Source: Thiomargarita sp.
Lineage (GTDB): Bacteria; Pseudomonadota; Gammaproteobacteria; Beggiatoales; Beggiatoaceae
DNA length: 40,495 nucleotides
Direction of reading: 5' to 3'
Assembly: GCA_020726335.1 (NCBI GenBank)
Contig: DYSU01000009.1
Span: forward strand, 5,272-45,766
In this document: in pieces, positions 33,880 through 40,495 of the stretch
Layout of the letters: every line of letters starts with the position of its first letter
Numbering within the stretch: the stretch's first letter is position 1
Made by a program: the position numbers and the translations under genes
Notes under the pieces: generated by a model
The model's database searches: none
Told to the model about the DNA's origin: nothing
Seen by the model: the letters and a program-made list of their open reading frames with translations, nothing else

Positions 33880-35259
33880 CTAAATCACTTTAGAAAACCG
33901 TTGGTTGCTTTGTTTGAGATAAGCATCAAACACCATACAGATGTTGCGAATCAACAAGCGGCCTGCGGGCAAGACGGTGATTTTTTGATCATCAAATGTC
34001 AGCAATCCATCGTTTTGCAAGGTCTGCAATGCGGGCCAAACATCATGAAAATGGCTTTTGAAATCAATAGCATATTTTTGTTCAATTGCGGGTATGTGCA
34101 ATTGAAAATGGCAAATCAACTGGGTGATGACGGCGCGGCGTAAAATGTCTTCATCGGTCAAGGCAATACCGCGAAACACGGCCAATTCGTTGTTGTCGAT
34201 GGAACGGTAATAATCGTCCAGCGTTTTGTAATTTTGGCTGTAGCTGTTGGCAACTTTGCCAATCGAAGTCACGCCAAAAGCGATTAAATCGCAATCGGCA
34301 TGGGTGGCATAGCCTTGGAAATTGCGGTATAAACTGCCTTCGCGTTGGGCTTGTGCCAGCTCGTCATCGGGTTTGGCAAAGTGATCCATGCCTATGTACA
34401 CATAGCCTGCCGCAGTCAAGTGTTCGATGGTGTGTTGCAAAATGCTGAGTTTTTCACTTGCCAAGGGCAGTTGGTTTTCATTGATGCGCCGTTGTGGTTT
34501 GAACAGTGTGGGCAAATGGGCGTAGTTGAACACTGAAATGCGGTCAGGGTTGGCTTTGATGACTTTTTCCAAAGTGCGCAAAAAGCGGGCGGCGGTTTGC
34601 AAGGGCAGGCCGTAAATCAAGTCAACGCTGATGGATTTAAATTGATGATCCCGCGCCGCATCAATGATGGCCATGGTTTCGCTTTCACTTTGAATGCGAT
34701 TGACGGCCTGTTGTACTTTGGGGTCAAAATCTTGTAAACCTAAACTCAAGCGGTTAAACCCCAGTTCACGCAATAATTTAATGGTGTCGGCTTTGGCTTC
34801 GCGTGGGTCAATTTCAATTGAATATTCGCCCAAATCATCATCGCGTAAGCGAAAATAGCGGCGGGTGTTGTCCATCAAATAGCGCATTTCGTCATGGCTG
34901 ATAAACGTGGGTGTGCCGCCACCTAAATGCAATTGATTGACCATTCTGTCGTTATCAAATAATTCGCTTTGCATGGCCAATTCTTTGACCACCCGTTGCA
35001 AATAGGGCATGGATTTGCGGCGGTCTTTGGTGGCGATTTTGTTGCAGGCGCAATAAAAACACACGGTGTCACAAAAGGGGATGTGAAAATACAGCGACAA
35101 CGCTTGTTTGTGGACATTGCTGGCCGCTGCTTTTTCTTTGTAGGCGGCAACGTTGAAATCTTCGCTAAATTGTACTGCCGTGGGATATGAGGTGTAGCGC
35201 GGCCCTGCTTTGTCGTAACGTTTTAATAAATCAAGGTTAAACAGAATGGCTTGTTCCAT
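33880..35259 (-). CDS. hemN: Oxygen-independent coproporphyrinogen III oxidase
   Basis: This radical SAM enzyme (459 aa from the ATG at 35259; E. coli 457) decarboxylates coproporphyrinogen III without oxygen in haem synthesis. The [4Fe-4S] motif is C63-x3-C67-x2-C70 followed by C72 (FCDTVCFYCAC), the HemN form rather than the HemW form. The start MEQAILFNLDLLKRYDKAGPR and the YTSYPTAVQF block are typical; an upstream in-frame ATG at 35313 would run through the thioredoxin terminator. It has a HemN_C domain at the end. An AT-rich inverted repeat (33876-33897) overlaps its stop codon. Confidence 0.95.
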   Translation of the reverse strand: MEQAILFNLDLLKRYDKAGPRYTSYPTAVQFSEDFNVAAYKEKAAASNVHKQALSLYFHIPFCDTVCFYCACNKIATKDRRKSMPYLQRVVKELAMQSELFDNDRMVNQLHLGGGTPTFISHDEMRYLMDNTRRYFRLRDDDLGEYSIEIDPREAKADTIKLLRELGFNRLSLGLQDFDPKVQQAVNRIQSESETMAIIDAARDHQFKSISVDLIYGLPLQTAARFLRTLEKVIKANPDRISVFNYAHLPTLFKPQRRINENQLPLASEKLSILQHTIEHLTAAGYVYIGMDHFAKPDDELAQAQREGSLYRNFQGYATHADCDLIAFGVTSIGKVANSYSQNYKTLDDYYRSIDNNELAVFRGIALTDEDILRRAVITQLICHFQLHIPAIEQKYAIDFKSHFHDVWPALQTLQNDGLLTFDDQKITVLPAGRLLIRNICMVFDAYLKQSNQRFSKVI

Positions 35260-35287
35260 GGTACTTCGCCAGATTCGAGTGAAGGAA

Positions 35288-35308
35288 AGAGACACCCAAG
35301 GTGTCTCT
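35288..35308 (-). terminator. Terminator after the thioredoxin gene
   Basis: AGAGACACC and GGTGTCTCT form a perfect 9-bp stem with a three-base loop, seven bases past the thioredoxin stop. On the minus strand it is followed by a T/C-rich tract (TTCCTTC). It separates trx from hemN. Confidence 0.65.
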
Positions 35309-35314
35309 GACATA

Positions 35315-35680
35315 TTAGGCTTGTTTTTGGGCGGCGATTTCTTGGCGAACCAAATCCATATCTAAACTTTTTGCTTTTTTAATCACGTCAATCAGGTTAT
35401 TTTTAGTTAAACTGCCCGGTTGTTGAAAAATAATAATATCATCGCGGAAAATCATCAACGTCGGAATAGAGCGAATTTGGAAATTGTTCGCCAATTGCTG
35501 TTCCTCTTCGGTATTGATTTTGGCAAACACCACATCAGAATACATATTTGACACCGCTTCAAACGTGGGGGCGAACGAACGACACGGCGCGCACCATGGC
35601 GCCCAAAAATCAACCAACACCATGCTGTGGCTATTAATGGTTTGTTCAAAATTGTCTAAGGTTAATTCAACTGTTGCCAT
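35315..35680 (-). CDS. Thioredoxin-family protein
   Basis: This 121-aa cytoplasmic thiol-disulfide oxidoreductase has no signal peptide. The active site is W-C30-A-P-C33, with Ala replacing the usual Gly of WCGPC, and the cis-proline loop SIPT is present. About 12 residues extend beyond the standard thioredoxin fold ([17 protein letters not shown]). The start is firm: AAGGAG lies six bases before the ATG. It is divergent from the iscA-fdx cluster. The ordinary trxA gene may lie elsewhere, so I give no symbol. Confidence 0.9.
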   Translation of the reverse strand: MATVELTLDNFEQTINSHSMVLVDFWAPWCAPCRSFAPTFEAVSNMYSDVVFAKINTEEEQQLANNFQIRSIPTLMIFRDDIIIFQQPGSLTKNNLIDVIKKAKSLDMDLVRQEIAAQKQA

Positions 35681-35801
35681 AGTATGCTCCTTGCTGTCAA
35701 TAAAAAAAGGGATAGTCGCATTATATCGACTTGCTGGGCGAATATCATCCTTAAGTTTGTCCTTATATTCACTTCTTTTGCCGATTTAAATCAATATTCA
35801 A

Positions 35802-35830
35802 TTGAGTTTTTAAGGTTAATTCCGTATGAT
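35802..35830 (+). promoter_or_regulatory. Sigma-70-type promoter for iscA-hscB-hscA-fdx
   Basis: TTGAGT (35802-35807), a 17-base spacer and TATGAT (35825-35830) match 9 of 12 consensus bases, 75 bases before the iscA ATG. I see no IscR type 1 box around it. Confidence 0.5.
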
Positions 35831-35905
35831 TTTGCTCATCTTAAGGATTGTGTTCAACCGCACACATCCCCATATTGGCAAACATTTAATCTTGGAGCAA
35901 CGTTT

Positions 35906-36229
35906 ATGGCCGTCACTTTAACTGAAAAAGCCGCTCAACATGTCAAAAAATTCATCCAAAACCGTGGCAAAGGCGTGGGTCTGCGCGTTGGGGTGAAAAC
36001 CAGTGGTTGTTCAGGCATGGCTTATGTGTTGGAATTTGCGGATGTCATTGCCGATGATGACCAAGTGTTTGAATCTCATCAAATAAAAGTATTGGTTGAC
36101 CCCAAAAGCATGGTGTATTTAGATGGCACAGAGCTGGATTTTGTCCGCGAAGGCCTAAACGAAGGCTTTCAATTCAACAACCCCAATGCCGCCCACCAAT
36201 GTGGTTGCGGCGAAAGCTTCACGGTATAA
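35906..36229 (+). CDS. iscA: Iron-sulfur cluster assembly protein IscA
   Basis: This A-type Fe-S carrier (107 aa, equal to E. coli IscA) has the three conserved cysteines at C35 (SGCSGMAY), C99 and C101 (CGCGESF). The ATG is preceded by GGAG eight bases upstream and gives the family start [13 protein letters not shown]. It opens a cluster iscA-hscB-hscA-fdx. The iscR, iscS and iscU genes that normally precede it are absent here, replaced by a promoter and the divergent thioredoxin gene. Confidence 0.94.
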   Translation: MAVTLTEKAAQHVKKFIQNRGKGVGLRVGVKTSGCSGMAYVLEFADVIADDDQVFESHQIKVLVDPKSMVYLDGTELDFVREGLNEGFQFNNPNAAHQCGCGESFTV

Positions 36230-36231
36230 CC

Positions 36232-36753
36232 ATGGCGTTGACAGACAACCACTTTGCTTTGTTTGATATGGCGGCAAGTTTCGACCTTGACCTTAAACAA
36301 CTGGCAACGGCTTATCGGCAACTGCAAAGCCAATACCACCCTGATAAATTCGCCCACAGCGATGACCGCCAACGCCGCTGGGCCGAACAAACCGCCGCAC
36401 AAATCAACGAAGCCTATCAAACCTTGAAAAACCCATTGAGCCGTGGACGGTATTTATTGGCTTTGCAAGGTCAACCCTTGGATGACAGCCACAACCCGCG
36501 CATGGACAGCGTGTTTTTAATGCAACAACTGACCTTGCGCGAACAACTCGACCAATTAGCCAAACACCAAAATGACCAACTGACTGATTTTAATAGACAA
36601 TTAGAACAATCCGTGCGCGCATTGGTCAACGACATCAGCCAAAATTTTGCCCATAATGATTTAAATCAAGCCAAACAAAACATTTATAAATTACACTTTT
36701 TCAATCGTTTACAACAAGATGCTCTCACTTTGGCCGACCAATTTGATGATTAA
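36232..36753 (+). CDS. hscB: Fe-S cluster co-chaperone HscB
   Basis: This 173-aa J-domain co-chaperone recruits IscU to HscA and stimulates its ATPase. The HPD motif is at H36-P37-D38 (QYHPDKF), inside an N-terminal J domain (about 5-75) with [19 protein letters not shown]. The C-terminal three-helix domain (about 90-170) binds IscU. The ATG at 36232 lies two bases after the iscA stop with no visible Shine-Dalgarno, which suggests coupled translation. Confidence 0.94.
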   Translation: MALTDNHFALFDMAASFDLDLKQLATAYRQLQSQYHPDKFAHSDDRQRRWAEQTAAQINEAYQTLKNPLSRGRYLLALQGQPLDDSHNPRMDSVFLMQQLTLREQLDQLAKHQNDQLTDFNRQLEQSVRALVNDISQNFAHNDLNQAKQNIYKLHFFNRLQQDALTLADQFDD

Positions 36754-36755
36754 TT

Positions 36756-38633
36756 ATGCCCTTATTACACATTTTTGAACCGGGACAAACCGCCGCGCCC
36801 CATCAACACCGATTAGCCGCAGGCATTGATTTAGGCACAACCAATTCCTTGATTGCCACGGTCAGAAGCGGTTTGGCACAAACGTTGGGCAATGAACAAG
36901 GCCAACATTTATTGCCGTCAGTGGTGCATTACACCGCCGATGGCCAACACGACATCGGCTTTGCCGCCAAACACAACGCCAGCCGTGACCCGCTCAACAC
37001 CATTGTATCGGTCAAACGGCTGTTGGGGCGCGGCATCAACGACATCAAAAAACTGGGCAATCCACTGCCCTATGATTTTGTCAACACCGAATCCGGTATA
37101 TTGCAAATTCACACCGTACAAGGCGACCTCAGCCCCGTGCAGATTTCTGCTGACATTCTCAACCACCTTAAACGCCGCGCCATCGATACTTTGGGCGGCG
37201 AATTGGCGGGCGTGGTCATCACCGTTCCCGCCTATTTTGACGACGCGCAACGCCAAGCCACCAAAGATGCGGCCAAACTGGCGGGTTTATCGGTGTTGCG
37301 CTTGCTCAACGAACCCACCGCCGCCGCCGTCGCCTATGGCTTAGACCAAAAAGCCCAAGGCGTGTTTGCCATTTACGATTTGGGTGGCGGCACGTTTGAC
37401 ATTTCCATTTTGCGCTTGCAACGCGGCGTGTTTGAAGTGATGGCCACGGCGGGCGATTCCGCGTTGGGCGGCGATGATTTTGACCAAGCGATTGGCCGCT
37501 GGCTGATGCAACAAGCGGGCATTCCCGATGATGCCAACCACCACCATTTGCGCAGTTTATTGACCACTGCTTGCCAACTCAAAGAAGCGTTGACCGACAG
37601 CAAGCGCGTACCCGTGCAGATTGATTTAGACTGCTACCAATGGCGAGGCGAGTTGACGCGCCAGCAACTGCATGAAATGGTTGATCCTTTGATTAAAAAA
37701 AGTTTAAAACCCTGCAAACGCGCCTTGCGCGATGCAGGCATTGATAAAAGCGATTGTGATGAAGTGGTGATGGTGGGCGGCTCAACCCGTATGCCACGGG
37801 TGCGTGAATTGGTCGGCCAATTTTTTGAATGTCAACCCCACGTTGACATCGACCCTGATAAAGTGGTGGCCATTGGCGCGGCAATTCAAGCCGATATTTT
37901 GGTGGGCAATAAACCTGACAGCGACATGCTGTTGCTGGATGTCACACCCTTGTCGTTGGGCATGGAAACCATGGGCGGCTTGGTGGAAAAAATCATTCCG
38001 CGCAACACCACCTTGCCTGTCAGCCGCGCCCAAGATTTCACCACATTCAAAGACGGCCAAACCGCGATGGCGATTCATGTGGTGCAAGGCGAACGCGAAT
38101 TGATCACGGACTGCCGTTCTTTGGCGCGCTTTGAATTGCGCGGCATTCCACCGATGGTGGCGGGGGCGGCGCGTATTCGTGTGACTTATCAAATTGATGC
38201 GGATGGTTTGCTCAGCGTTTCAGCGCGTGAAGAAATCACCGGATTGCACAGCGACATCACGGTTAAACCGTCTTATGGCTTGGCAGACAGTGAAATTGAA
38301 CGTATGCTCAAAGAAGCCAATGCCCAAGCGGCAAAAGATGCCACATTGCGCAGGTTGCGCGAACAGCAAGTGGAAGCCGACCGCGTCATCAACGCATTGC
38401 GTTCCGCGCTCAAAGCCGATGGCAAACACTTGTTGCATCAAGATGAATTCAGCCGCATTAACACCTGTTTGGGCTTGTTGTTGCAGGCAATGCGCGGCAC
38501 AGACGTGCAAGCAATCAAGCAAGCGATTGACAACTTAGACGCAGAAACGCGCACTTTTGCCGCCCGCCGTATGGATGTCGGCATCCGCCGTGCGATGCAA
38601 GGGCAAAAAATAAGCGCGTTTGCAGGAGAATAA
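36756..38633 (+). CDS. hscA: Fe-S assembly Hsp70 chaperone HscA
   Basis: This specialised Hsp70 (625 aa; E. coli 616) helps transfer clusters from IscU. Nucleotide-binding blocks are intact: [42 protein letters not shown] and [15 protein letters not shown]. The substrate-binding domain starts after [16 protein letters not shown], and the helical lid is shorter than in DnaK. It begins two bases after the hscB stop and is followed directly by fdx. Confidence 0.96.
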   Translation: MPLLHIFEPGQTAAPHQHRLAAGIDLGTTNSLIATVRSGLAQTLGNEQGQHLLPSVVHYTADGQHDIGFAAKHNASRDPLNTIVSVKRLLGRGINDIKKLGNPLPYDFVNTESGILQIHTVQGDLSPVQISADILNHLKRRAIDTLGGELAGVVITVPAYFDDAQRQATKDAAKLAGLSVLRLLNEPTAAAVAYGLDQKAQGVFAIYDLGGGTFDISILRLQRGVFEVMATAGDSALGGDDFDQAIGRWLMQQAGIPDDANHHHLRSLLTTACQLKEALTDSKRVPVQIDLDCYQWRGELTRQQLHEMVDPLIKKSLKPCKRALRDAGIDKSDCDEVVMVGGSTRMPRVRELVGQFFECQPHVDIDPDKVVAIGAAIQADILVGNKPDSDMLLLDVTPLSLGMETMGGLVEKIIPRNTTLPVSRAQDFTTFKDGQTAMAIHVVQGERELITDCRSLARFELRGIPPMVAGAARIRVTYQIDADGLLSVSAREEITGLHSDITVKPSYGLADSEIERMLKEANAQAAKDATLRRLREQQVEADRVINALRSALKADGKHLLHQDEFSRINTCLGLLLQAMRGTDVQAIKQAIDNLDAETRTFAARRMDVGIRRAMQGQKISAFAGE

Positions 38634-38634
38634 C

Positions 38635-38976
38635 ATGCCACAATTGGTGATATTGCCCCATGAAGAACGGTGTCCTGAAGGCGCGGTGTTTGAAGCGGAG
38701 GCGGGTGCGACTATTTGCGATGCCTTGCTGGACAACGGCATTGAAATTGAACATGCCTGCGAAAAATCCTGTGCTTGCACCACCTGCCATGTGATTGTGC
38801 AGGAAGGCTTTGATTCGCTTAACGAATTGTCTGAGCTGGAAGAAGACATGTTGGACAAAGCATGGGGTTTAGAGCCTGAATCCCGCTTGAGTTGCCAAGC
38901 CCTGATTGGCGATGAAGATTTGGTGATTGAATTGCCCCGTTATACCCTCAACCAAGTGAGCGAACACCACGGATGA
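38635..38976 (+). CDS. fdx: [2Fe-2S] ferredoxin of the Isc system
   Basis: This 113-aa adrenodoxin-type ferredoxin (E. coli Fdx 111) donates electrons for cluster assembly. The cluster ligands are C42, C48, C51 and C87 (ACEKSCACTTCH; RLSCQAL). The extra C46 is also found in E. coli Fdx. AGGAG six bases before the ATG at 38635 fixes the start. The stop overlaps the next gene's ATG. Confidence 0.95.
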   Translation: MPQLVILPHEERCPEGAVFEAEAGATICDALLDNGIEIEHACEKSCACTTCHVIVQEGFDSLNELSELEEDMLDKAWGLEPESRLSCQALIGDEDLVIELPRYTLNQVSEHHG

Positions 38977-39161
38977 ACATGAATTTATTGGACATTTTAA
39001 GCTGTCCTGTCTGCAAAGGAAGGGTGGAATACCACAAAAATACCGCAGAAATCCAATGCCCACGCTGTCGAAAAGCCTATCCGATAGTGGACGACATTCC
39101 TGTGATGATACAAGAGCAGGCGCGCATCATAACCCGCGAAGAATCAGAAAACCCGCGCTAA
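38973..39161 (+). CDS. Trm112/YcaR-family zinc-ribbon protein
   Basis: This 62-aa protein has two CPxC knuckles (C11/C14 and C29/C32) and the family core LLDILSCPVCKG ... IVDDIPVM. In eukaryotes and archaea Trm112 activates tRNA and rRNA methyltransferases; the role in bacteria is less clear. The ATG overlaps the fdx stop (ATGA), occupying the place where iscX lies in E. coli. An ATG two codons later is equally possible. The 3' end overlaps convergent hemW by four bases. Confidence 0.88.
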   Translation: MNMNLLDILSCPVCKGRVEYHKNTAEIQCPRCRKAYPIVDDIPVMIQEQARIITREESENPR

Positions 39162-40294
39162 ACCTGATCGGGCAAAAACAAAAGCAATAATTCATTCAAA
39201 AATTGCAAGCCTTGGGCGGTTGGACACAACTGGCTTTGACTGGGTTTAAGCCAGCCTTTGGCTTGGGCTTGCAATAAAGAGGTTTGAATTTGTGCCGGCT
39301 TTAAACCCGTGCGCTGGGCAAACCACGCCAGCGGCACGCCATCGGTCAAGCGCAACGCATTGAGCATGAATTCCAATGGCAAATCTTGGCTTGCAACCGC
39401 TTGATAATCCACACGATACTTGAGTAAATAAGCTTGTGGCGAACGTGGATTTTGATAGCGCAACACCTGTCCTTCGGCGGTGGTGATTTTGCCGTGCGCA
39501 CCCGCGCCCAACGCCAGATAATCGCCAAATTGCCAATAATTCAAATTGTGGCGACAACGCAACGCGGGTTGGCGCGCATAAGCTGAAATTTCATAGGCTT
39601 GATAACCGCTCTGCCCTAACAAGGCTTGCCCTGCGCTTTGGATTTCCCACGCCAAATCCTCATCAGGCAAGGCAGGCGGTTGTTGATAAAACAAGGTGTT
39701 AGGCTCTAATGTCAATTGATACCACGACAGATGCGGCGGCTGAAATTCTAAAGCCTTGCGTAAATCAGCCAACGCTTGGGCAACGCTTTGCTGGGGCAAG
39801 GCAAACATCAAATCCAAATTAAAGCTATCAAAACCAACCGCTTGCGCCATTTCAATCGCGGCAATCGCTTGTTGGTTATCGTGCGCCCGCCCCAAAGCAC
39901 GCAATTTGTCATCGGCAAAACTTTGAATCCCCAATGACAAACGGTTGACACCCGCCTGTTTAAAGCCTGCAAATTTGGCTTGATCCGCGCTGTTGGGGTT
40001 GGCTTCTAACGTGATTTCCGCCCCCGCTTGGATAAACAAATGGGCGCGCAACTGTGACAACACCGCGTCCATCGCTTCAACCGAAAACAGGCTGGGTGTG
40101 CCGCCGCCGATGAACACCGTTTGCACCGTGCGTCCCCAAACCAGCGGCAAATGCGTTTGCAATTCTGCCAGCAATTGCTGGCTGTAGGCTTGTTCGGGTA
40201 TTGGCTCTGTGATGCGGTGGGAATTGAAATCACAATACGGGCATTTTTGCACGCACCACGGCAGATGGATGTATAAACTCAAGGGCAATGTCAT
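39158..40294 (-). CDS. hemW: Haem chaperone/radical SAM protein HemW
   Basis: This 378-aa protein has the radical SAM motif C14-x3-C18-x2-C21 followed by Asp-Phe (WCVQKCPYCDFNSH), lacking the fourth cysteine of HemN. That is the HemW hallmark. GGGTPSLF and SLGIQSF are family blocks, and a HemN_C domain closes the protein. HemW inserts haem into targets such as respiratory proteins rather than oxidising coproporphyrinogen. In E. coli it sits next to yggU/rdgB, which is not seen here. Confidence 0.94.
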   Translation of the reverse strand: MTLPLSLYIHLPWCVQKCPYCDFNSHRITEPIPEQAYSQQLLAELQTHLPLVWGRTVQTVFIGGGTPSLFSVEAMDAVLSQLRAHLFIQAGAEITLEANPNSADQAKFAGFKQAGVNRLSLGIQSFADDKLRALGRAHDNQQAIAAIEMAQAVGFDSFNLDLMFALPQQSVAQALADLRKALEFQPPHLSWYQLTLEPNTLFYQQPPALPDEDLAWEIQSAGQALLGQSGYQAYEISAYARQPALRCRHNLNYWQFGDYLALGAGAHGKITTAEGQVLRYQNPRSPQAYLLKYRVDYQAVASQDLPLEFMLNALRLTDGVPLAWFAQRTGLKPAQIQTSLLQAQAKGWLKPSQSQLCPTAQGLQFLNELLLLFLPDQV

Positions 40295-40469
40295 TGGCTT
40301 GTCAATGGGTGGTAGATTATAATAAATCCCTTACCCAGCGTTAGGTGAGGAATAAAACTTTGCTTGGCAAAGATTATCCCACGACTTGCCGCTGAAAGGG
40401 TTGTTGTTTTTCGTAAAAAAATCAATGATGACACACATCCAAGCGACCAATGTTGATGAGGAAACATGA

Positions 40470-40495
40470 ATGCAAGTGATTAAAACGGCGATTGA
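40470..40495 (+). CDS. Start of a gene cut by the right edge, possibly rfbC
   Basis: An ATG at 40470 with GAGGA seven bases upstream opens a frame reading MQVIKTAI to the window end. That start resembles dTDP-4-dehydrorhamnose 3,5-epimerase (RfbC), whose proteins often begin with a similar M-x-V-I-x-T-x-I before a Pro or Glu. Eight residues are too few for certainty. The 175 bases before it hold a small hairpin (CTTTGC/GCAAAG, 40358-40372). Confidence 0.35.

Noticed and set aside
33876-33897. Perfect 9-bp AT-rich inverted repeat over the hemN stop codon
   Set aside because: The stem is almost all A/T and no T-run follows in the hemN direction, so I do not call a terminator.
35781-35794. FNR-like site (CCGAT-N4-ATCAA) between trx and iscA
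   Set aside because: One half-site matches and the other has two mismatches; placement relative to the promoter (about -50) is not a standard FNR position.
33880-40294. hemN and hemW as duplicate copies of one enzyme
   Set aside because: Their radical SAM motifs differ (CxxxCxxCxC versus CxxxCxxCDF), so they are distinct proteins with separate roles.

Overview
The window comes from a bacterial chromosome, most likely a gammaproteobacterial sulfur-oxidising chemolithoautotroph, perhaps a Beggiatoa- or Thiothrix-like member of the Thiotrichales. This placement is inferred from gene content: form II RuBisCO with a divergent CbbR-type regulator, a bacterial phosphoribulokinase, a DsrC/TusE-family sulfur carrier, an NAD-linked-type [NiFe] hydrogenase large subunit, and the gammaproteobacterial blocks phoH-ybeY-corC-lnt and iscA-hscB-hscA-fdx. 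There are no rRNA or tRNA genes, CRISPR arrays, insertion sequences or phage genes that I can see. Genes are densely packed and no gene-free stretch exceeds about 300 bases, apart from one pseudogene.

Layout. 1-1641: a secreted protein cut by the left edge, and metZ. 1801-3457: a TusE/DsrC homologue and a lone livM with a structured leader. 3523-6057: cbbM and cbbR, divergent, with two CbbR-like boxes between them. 6089-8720: an amiC-type amidase and malQ. 8715-10178: an orphan hoxH. 10321-12033: proS. 12023-19957, all on the minus strand: phoH, ybeY, corC, a truncated cytosine methyltransferase, lnt, a large DUF349 protein and an ABC ATPase that has lost its Q-loop region. 20137-21600: ftsY and a small secreted protein. 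21673-25730, minus strand: a hybrid histidine kinase and a tandem pair of small six-cysteine secreted proteins. 25820-32239: glgA, bepA, a DUF7931-like gene, uvrD and phosphoribulokinase. 32317-33827: a reduced type II secretion F-like protein and a decayed outer-membrane barrel gene. 33880-35680, minus strand: hemN and a thioredoxin. 35906-39161: iscA-hscB-hscA-fdx and a Trm112-like gene. 39158-40294: hemW. The final bases hold the start of another gene, perhaps rfbC.

How the genes fit together. CbbM and phosphoribulokinase supply the two signature Calvin-cycle steps from separate loci, and no activase genes sit beside cbbM. GlgA and MalQ indicate glycogen storage and use. MetZ and the TusE homologue handle reduced sulfur for methionine synthesis and for sulfur relay. 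HemN, HemW, the partial isc operon and thioredoxin form a redox, haem and Fe-S group. Lnt, CorC, AmiC and BepA serve the cell envelope.

The most noteworthy items are the six-cysteine pair, the Q-loop-deleted ABC ATPase, the methyltransferase remnant inside a conserved operon, the orphan hoxH and livM, the inverted repeat abutting the livM start codon, and the CbbR-like box over the cbbR start codon. I did not identify a clear new multi-gene defence or biosynthetic system.
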